Source of the DNA: Planctomycetota bacterium
Lineage (GTDB): Bacteria; Planctomycetota; Planctomycetia; Pirellulales; Lacipirellulaceae
Assembly (NCBI GenBank): GCA_013151315.1
Contig: JAADIN010000207.1
Location: 1 to 11,022, forward strand
Reading direction: 5' to 3'
Length of the DNA stretch: 11,022 nt
Within the stretch, counting starts at the first letter, position 1. Each line of letters begins with the position of its first letter. A model generated the notes under the pieces. That model had not been told where the DNA came from. It made no database searches and worked only from the letters and a program-made list of their open reading frames with translations. Made by a program: the position numbers and the translations under genes. This document shows positions 8,029-11,022 of this stretch, piece after piece.

Positions 8029-8137
8029 TCACCACAGAGACACGGAGAAAAGCAAGTGGTTTTATTGCACACTCGCTTGCGCGTCGTGCTTGTATTGTAG
8101 GTAAGGAAACTCGGTGTTCTCTGTATCTCTGCGGTGA
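8029..8137. repeat. Long inverted repeat of the CACAGAGA/CTCTGCGGTGA type with a 67-bp loop
   Basis: The 21-bp left arm (8029-8049, beginning TCACCACAGAGA) pairs with the 21-bp right arm (8117-8137, ending CTCTGCGGTGA) at 18 of 21 positions. The last 11 bases, CTCTGCGGTGA, recur exactly at 10232-10242 in a second element of the same design. The element lies just upstream of mqnA, so it would sit in that gene's leader if transcription starts beyond it. I recall similar 'accgcagagacgcagag' palindromes from spacers in several environmental phyla. No transposase is present, so a non-autonomous or REP-like repeat is the best description. Confidence 0.75.
8066..8097 (-). repeat. Dispersed repeat that reads YNTSTTRKRV in one frame, nested in the inverted repeat
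   Basis: On the minus strand the stretch carries ACAAGCACGACGCGCAAG and flanking bases, which translate to YNTSTTRKRVC. I remember this peptide recurring as a low-value tail of many unrelated planctomycete hypothetical proteins, the sign of a translated intergenic repeat. It fills much of the loop between the two inverted-repeat arms. The 63-codon open frame that spans it (7983-8174) overlaps the start of mqnA and consists mostly of repeat, so I do not call it a gene. Confidence 0.55.
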
Positions 8138-8181
8138 AATTTTTTGCTTGATTTTTGTTTACGTATTTTTCCAAGCTGGCG

Positions 8182-8187
8182 ATTATA
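8182..8187 (-). promoter_or_regulatory. Candidate -10 hexamer (TATAAT) upstream of mqnA
   Basis: The minus strand reads TTTATAATCG here, an exact TATAAT, about 175 bases before the mqnA start. No good TTGACA-like hexamer is seen 16-18 bases upstream of it, so this could be chance in an AT-rich stretch. It lies in the only long spacer ahead of the minus-strand series. Confidence 0.25.
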
Positions 8188-8189
8188 AA

Positions 8190-8206
8190 CGGCCTTGGGA
8201 GGGCCG
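8190..8206. terminator. Short GC-rich hairpin after the ABC permease gene, weak terminator candidate
   Basis: CGGCC (8190-8194) and GGCCG (8202-8206) can pair around a 7-base loop. On the minus strand the stem is followed by TTTATAAT, a poor T tract. It is about 75 bp after the permease stop, where a terminator would be expected. The stem is short, so confidence is low. Confidence 0.25.
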
Positions 8207-8231
8207 CCTAGTCGCATCTTCCAAGACGAAC

Positions 8232-8264
8232 CGTAGTGGAATCGTAGTGGAATCGTAGTGGAAT
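8232..8264. repeat. Three perfect tandem copies of an 11-bp unit (CGTAGTGGAAT)
   Basis: Units lie at 8232-8242, 8243-8253 and 8254-8264, with a partial fourth (CGT) after them. The array is in the spacer between the ABC permease stop (8282) and mqnA. The 11-bp period is close to one helical turn. It may be a replication-slippage microsatellite or a phased protein-binding array. Confidence 0.8.
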
Positions 8265-8281
8265 CGTCTCCATTAACCGGG

Positions 8282-10084
8282 TCACACCTCCAGCCGACGA
8301 AAAGCTTTCAGACCGCTGCGCAAAGGCAACACGGTAGCCAAACAGGCTAGCAGTAGCGAGCCGCTAATCCCGAGGGTTAGCCAAAGAATCAGAAAACTCG
8401 GTTGCAATATCCTGGGGGGCGTCTCCATGTGCTGCGACATCAGAAAGAAGTGGCAGGGGAGAGCGGTCATGCCAACAATCAGCAGAATGTAGAGCGCGCT
8501 GAGCACAAGATTCAACGTGCCTCCAAAGCCGGCGGCAATTTTCGAGGGAGACCGCTCCTGGAAGTTCGGCATCATCGCCCCCAAACCAACCGCCATACCC
8601 GCCAGACCGACGCAGAGCATCAAGCAGATTGCCTGATGGACCGAGACCACCATCCCCGAAACTTTGAGCATAAGATCGCTCACGAGTACCAAACTTGCGC
8701 AGGGCAACCACGACCCCCCGGCCGCGAACAGAAATTTCGCCCATAGTATTGAGTCGCGATCGACAGGAAGCCGGCCCAAGATCCAAAATCGTCGTCCTTC
8801 AAGACTGATCAGAGGATAGATAAACCGGGTGGTAAACGTCGAGAGGATAAGCCCCACCACTGCTAAATTGAGAAAGCTCACGATATTGACCCAGGTGAGG
8901 ACCCTCAAATCAGATTGGTGCTGTCGAAAACGGTCGATATTTGCAAAGTAGAGCAGAAGCAGTCCGAAGAAAATCAGGAACTGAGACCATTGGACCGGAT
9001 CACGTCGAAAGAGCCGCAAGTCTTTGATGATTAACAGCCGCATCGGTTTCGACAACGGCAAAAGCAAAACGCCGGCAATTCGATCCAAGAAGCTCGTTTG
9101 AGCGCGTGTCTCGCGTGCTTGTCGCGAGTTGAGCCCGCAGTAGCCCTCTCGAAAGAACTTGTCGCCAACCCACAGCACGAGCACGTGAAGAAAAAGAGCA
9201 TTGGAAACCAGGACGACTAGATACTTGCCGCTTTCAAGCCATGGCAAATCGTCGGGGTCGAGACTGTTTGGCCTGGCAGCATCGAGCAAACCGTTGCTCA
9301 GCCAAGTGCTGGGTAGCCACTCTCCTCGGGTGAACTCGAAACGTCGAAAAGTCTCTTTGAACCAACCGGCCCCAAGCAATTCGGCATCGGCAATTTCTAA
9401 GGAATTCCATATTGAAAAATAGGCCATCGTGATGACCGTCAAGGCGATGACGCCCACCACCGCGCGCCGCAGATGGGGCAATCGATGAATGAGAAGTACG
9501 CAGGTGATGGCGCCGAATGCACAGGGGATATATGCGAACGAAATCATCATCGCTGGCAAATAGGCAAAATAATACCAGGGGGCCGCCACGACCATTCCGT
9601 AGGCAATCATCATCGGGCTCGCCAGCAGAAAGAACCCCCAACTACTAAAGAAAAGAGCTTCTTGAAAACGATAAAAAACCAATCTCGAATCGCGAGCGGG
9701 AAGCGTGAGCAAAAAATTCGATTCGTCGGAAGCGTAAAGCCCGCCATAGAGAATAATGCCCGAGGAGAAAACGAGCATCACTTGAAGCGAGCCAAAGAAA
9801 AGCGTGAACACGAAATGGACGGTTTGGGCGTGGTAGGTGGCGCCAGGCGAACCGACATTTTGAACGACAAACTCAAAGCCGCTATAGAAAAGGGCAAATA
9901 GGCCCACCCAAAACAGCGCACTGAGGCCCACCACCAAACTTGTTCGCAGACGCGCTTGGCTAAAAAGGTAATTCAGTTGCGAACGGCACTCTCGCCACCG
10001 AAGCTTCCAAAAGATTTGCCCTTCGCGTTCATGCGTGGGCAATCTTTCGCACTCCGAGGCAAGTTCCGTGGCAGTGATCGACAT
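8282..10084 (-). CDS. Large ABC exporter permease (resembles PF16949, ABC_tran_2)
   Basis: From ATG 10084 this is a 600-residue integral membrane protein with roughly eleven or twelve hydrophobic segments, for example near 49-69, 90-115, 145-168, 203-225, 288-308, 400-417, 485-505 and 565-585. It has no ATPase motif. The stretch YASDESNFLLTLPARDSRLV (about 117-136) is typical of large permeases that partner a separate ATPase. A similar pattern, EGRRFWILGRLPVDRDSILW, returns near 429-448, suggesting two homologous halves in one chain. A TTG at 10105 would add seven residues; I prefer the ATG, since neither has a clear ribosome site. The ATPase gene 162 bp upstream in the same direction is the likely partner. 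Its substrate cannot be told from sequence. Confidence 0.85.
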   Translation of the reverse strand: MSITATELASECERLPTHEREGQIFWKLRWRECRSQLNYLFSQARLRTSLVVGLSALFWVGLFALFYSGFEFVVQNVGSPGATYHAQTVHFVFTLFFGSLQVMLVFSSGIILYGGLYASDESNFLLTLPARDSRLVFYRFQEALFFSSWGFFLLASPMMIAYGMVVAAPWYYFAYLPAMMISFAYIPCAFGAITCVLLIHRLPHLRRAVVGVIALTVITMAYFSIWNSLEIADAELLGAGWFKETFRRFEFTRGEWLPSTWLSNGLLDAARPNSLDPDDLPWLESGKYLVVLVSNALFLHVLVLWVGDKFFREGYCGLNSRQARETRAQTSFLDRIAGVLLLPLSKPMRLLIIKDLRLFRRDPVQWSQFLIFFGLLLLYFANIDRFRQHQSDLRVLTWVNIVSFLNLAVVGLILSTFTTRFIYPLISLEGRRFWILGRLPVDRDSILWAKFLFAAGGSWLPCASLVLVSDLMLKVSGMVVSVHQAICLMLCVGLAGMAVGLGAMMPNFQERSPSKIAAGFGGTLNLVLSALYILLIVGMTALPCHFFLMSQHMETPPRILQPSFLILWLTLGISGSLLLACLATVLPLRSGLKAFRRLEV

Positions 10085-10123
10085 GGGCTTACGGCAACTA
10101 CTCAAACGTTTGACAAAAGGATG

Positions 10124-10143
10124 GCCACAAAAAACACAAAAAA
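10124..10143 (+). repeat. A-rich dispersed repeat, copy 2
   Basis: GCCACAAAAAACACAAAAAA lies between the ABC ATPase and permease genes. Its first 19 bases match the minus-strand copy at 1638-1656 at 18 positions. It sits 22 bp from the inverted repeat at 10166-10240, so two kinds of repeat share one spacer. Confidence 0.55.
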
Positions 10144-10165
10144 GTCGCCGAAGCGAAACGGTTTT

Positions 10166-10240
10166 ACCGCAGAGGATCGAGGAGTGACGCAGAGGAAAAT
10201 CCCCAAAAAAACCTCTGCGATTCTCCGCGCGCTCTGCGGT
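10166..10240. repeat. Inverted repeat of the ACCGCAGAG/CTCTGCGGT type between ABC ATPase and permease genes
   Basis: The left arm (10166-10195) starts ACCGCAGAG and ends CGCAGAGG. The right arm (10212-10240) starts CCTCTGCG and ends CTCTGCGGT. The ends of the arms pair exactly, the middles diverge, and a 16-base A/C-rich loop separates them. On the minus strand it begins six bases after the ATPase stop codon. As RNA it would form a long hairpin inside the presumed ATPase-permease transcript. It shares its outer sequence with the element at 8029-8137. Confidence 0.8.
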
Positions 10241-10246
10241 GATTTT

Positions 10247-10972
10247 CTATCCTGTTCCCATAAGATTCAGGAAAAACGACTCCATCGTCTCCGCCGTACC
10301 GGGTATCTCCGAACGAAGCTGATCAACTTTTCCGTCAAAGACTAATTTCCCTTCCTTCATTACTGCCACACGATCGGCAACTTCCTCGGCTACATTCAAC
10401 ATGTGAGTCGACATGAAAACGGTTTTGCCTTGGGCGACATACTCTCGAAACAGATCTTTCACGAGTTTGATGCTATGAGGATCAAGGCCTACCATCGGTT
10501 CATCGACGACCAACACTTCGGGCTGGTGGATCAGCGCTGCCGCAAAGACGGTTCGTTGGCGCATGCCATGCGAATAGCTCTCGGCAAGCCGATCCAAGAA
10601 GTCTCCCAAGGCGAAACGCTCGGCCTCGCGATCGACTGCGGCTCGAGTTTCCGCTGCGGTGAGACCGTACATCTCGGCAACGAATTCTAAGAACTCGCGT
10701 CCCGAAAGTTTATCGTACAGGTAGGGCTGATCGGGAACGTACCCGACGAGCCGGCTCGCCTCGCGAGGCTGGTCGACCACATTATACGGGCCCACTTCCA
10801 CCGCTCCCTCGTTAGGGCGCAACAGACCAACCAACATTTTTAGCGTCGTGGTCTTTCCCGCGCCATTGCGACCTAGCAAGGCAAGCACTTCGCCTTGCGA
10901 GATGGCCAGATCGAGCCCGTCGACGGCAACCCGATTGCCGTAAGATCGAGTCGCATGTTTGAACTGAATCAT
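10247..10972 (-). CDS. ABC transporter ATPase subunit
   Basis: This 241-residue nucleotide-binding subunit is complete. Walker A is GRNGAGKT at 34-41, the Q-loop glutamine is Q82 in VPDQPYLYDKLSG, the signature is YSHGMRQR at 133-140, Walker B is VLVVDEP at 153-159 with GLD at 162-164, and the switch histidine is H190. The arrangement is that of CcmA/NatA-style exporter ATPases. ATG at 10972 begins MIQFKHATRSYG, the usual family start; upstream is only AGAAGTAATC, a weak ribosome site at best. It ends with TAG at 10247-10249, and the permease gene follows 162 bp later. By gene order it would energise that permease. A regulator or further genes may lie beyond the right edge. Confidence 0.93.
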   Translation of the reverse strand: MIQFKHATRSYGNRVAVDGLDLAISQGEVLALLGRNGAGKTTTLKMLVGLLRPNEGAVEVGPYNVVDQPREASRLVGYVPDQPYLYDKLSGREFLEFVAEMYGLTAAETRAAVDREAERFALGDFLDRLAESYSHGMRQRTVFAAALIHQPEVLVVDEPMVGLDPHSIKLVKDLFREYVAQGKTVFMSTHMLNVAEEVADRVAVMKEGKLVFDGKVDQLRSEIPGTAETMESFFLNLMGTG

Positions 10973-10996
10973 TGATTACTTCTAACAAGTCGTAAC

Positions 10997-11014
10997 ACTT
11001 CAGCCATCTGAAGT
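10997..11014. promoter_or_regulatory. Perfect 7-bp hairpin or operator-like dyad upstream of the ABC ATPase gene
   Basis: ACTTCAG (10997-11003) and CTGAAGT (11008-11014) pair perfectly around CCAT. The dyad ends 24 bp before the ATPase start. No T tract follows on the minus strand, so it is more like an operator or leader hairpin than a terminator. It could also belong to the unseen gene to the right. Confidence 0.35.
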
Positions 11015-11022
11015 CACGCGGA

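Noticed and set aside
7983..8174. A 63-codon minus-strand open frame upstream of mqnA.
   Set aside because: It is built from the palindrome and the NTSTTRKRV repeat and overlaps the mqnA start. No ribosome site or domain supports it.
8029..8264. CRISPR-like array because several repeats cluster here.
   Set aside because: The repeats differ from one another, are inverted or directly abutting, and have no regular spacers. No cas gene is nearby.

Overview
The window most likely comes from a planctomycete, probably of the Pirellula/Blastopirellula type. Reasons: a futalosine-pathway menaquinone cluster; an ABC permease fused to a CPBP protease; a large two-gene ABC exporter whose permease looks like the PF16949 type; start sites mostly without a clear Shine-Dalgarno; and intergenic spacers filled with short dispersed repeats of a kind I recall from planctomycete genomes. 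Base composition is moderate, in the mid-fifties % GC by eye. The taxonomic call is inference, because there is no rRNA or marker gene here.

Layout. (1) Bases 1-1578, plus strand: the 3' part of a long hypothetical protein, cut by the left edge. (2) Bases 1579-1695: a short AT-rich spacer between convergent genes, holding an inverted repeat and one copy of an A-rich repeat. (3) Bases 1696-8007, minus strand: a compact series read right to left. It runs mqnA (chorismate dehydratase), mqnC (radical-SAM cyclic dehypoxanthinyl futalosine synthase), a NatA-like ABC ATPase, a NatB-like permease fused to a CPBP intramembrane protease, and an amidohydrolase that may be aminodeoxyfutalosine deaminase. 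Gaps are a 4-bp overlap, 109 bp, 21 bp and 5 bp, so this could be one operon. mqnC is broken by an apparent extra G in a short G run (bases 6437-6440). (4) Bases 8008-8281: a gene-free spacer with a long inverted repeat, a second repeat nested in its loop, a TATAAT hexamer and three tandem 11-bp units. (5) Bases 8282-10972, minus strand: a second ABC exporter, with the ATPase first, then a 162-bp repeat-filled gap, then a 600-residue permease. (6) Bases 10973-11022: the region upstream of that ATPase, with a small hairpin.

How the genes work together. MqnA makes 3-[(1-carboxyvinyl)oxy]benzoate from chorismate. MqnC cyclises dehypoxanthine futalosine later in the pathway. The amidohydrolase could supply the deamination between aminodeoxyfutalosine and futalosine. 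mqnE, mqnB and mqnD are not in the window. The NatA/NatB pair would be an ATP-driven exporter, by family possibly of Na+, and its link to quinone synthesis is positional only. The most notable points are the mqnC frameshift, the co-location of a deaminase candidate with mqnA/mqnC, and three kinds of small repeat in the spacers. I found no CRISPR array, rRNA, tRNA, transposase, phage gene or clearly new defence system.
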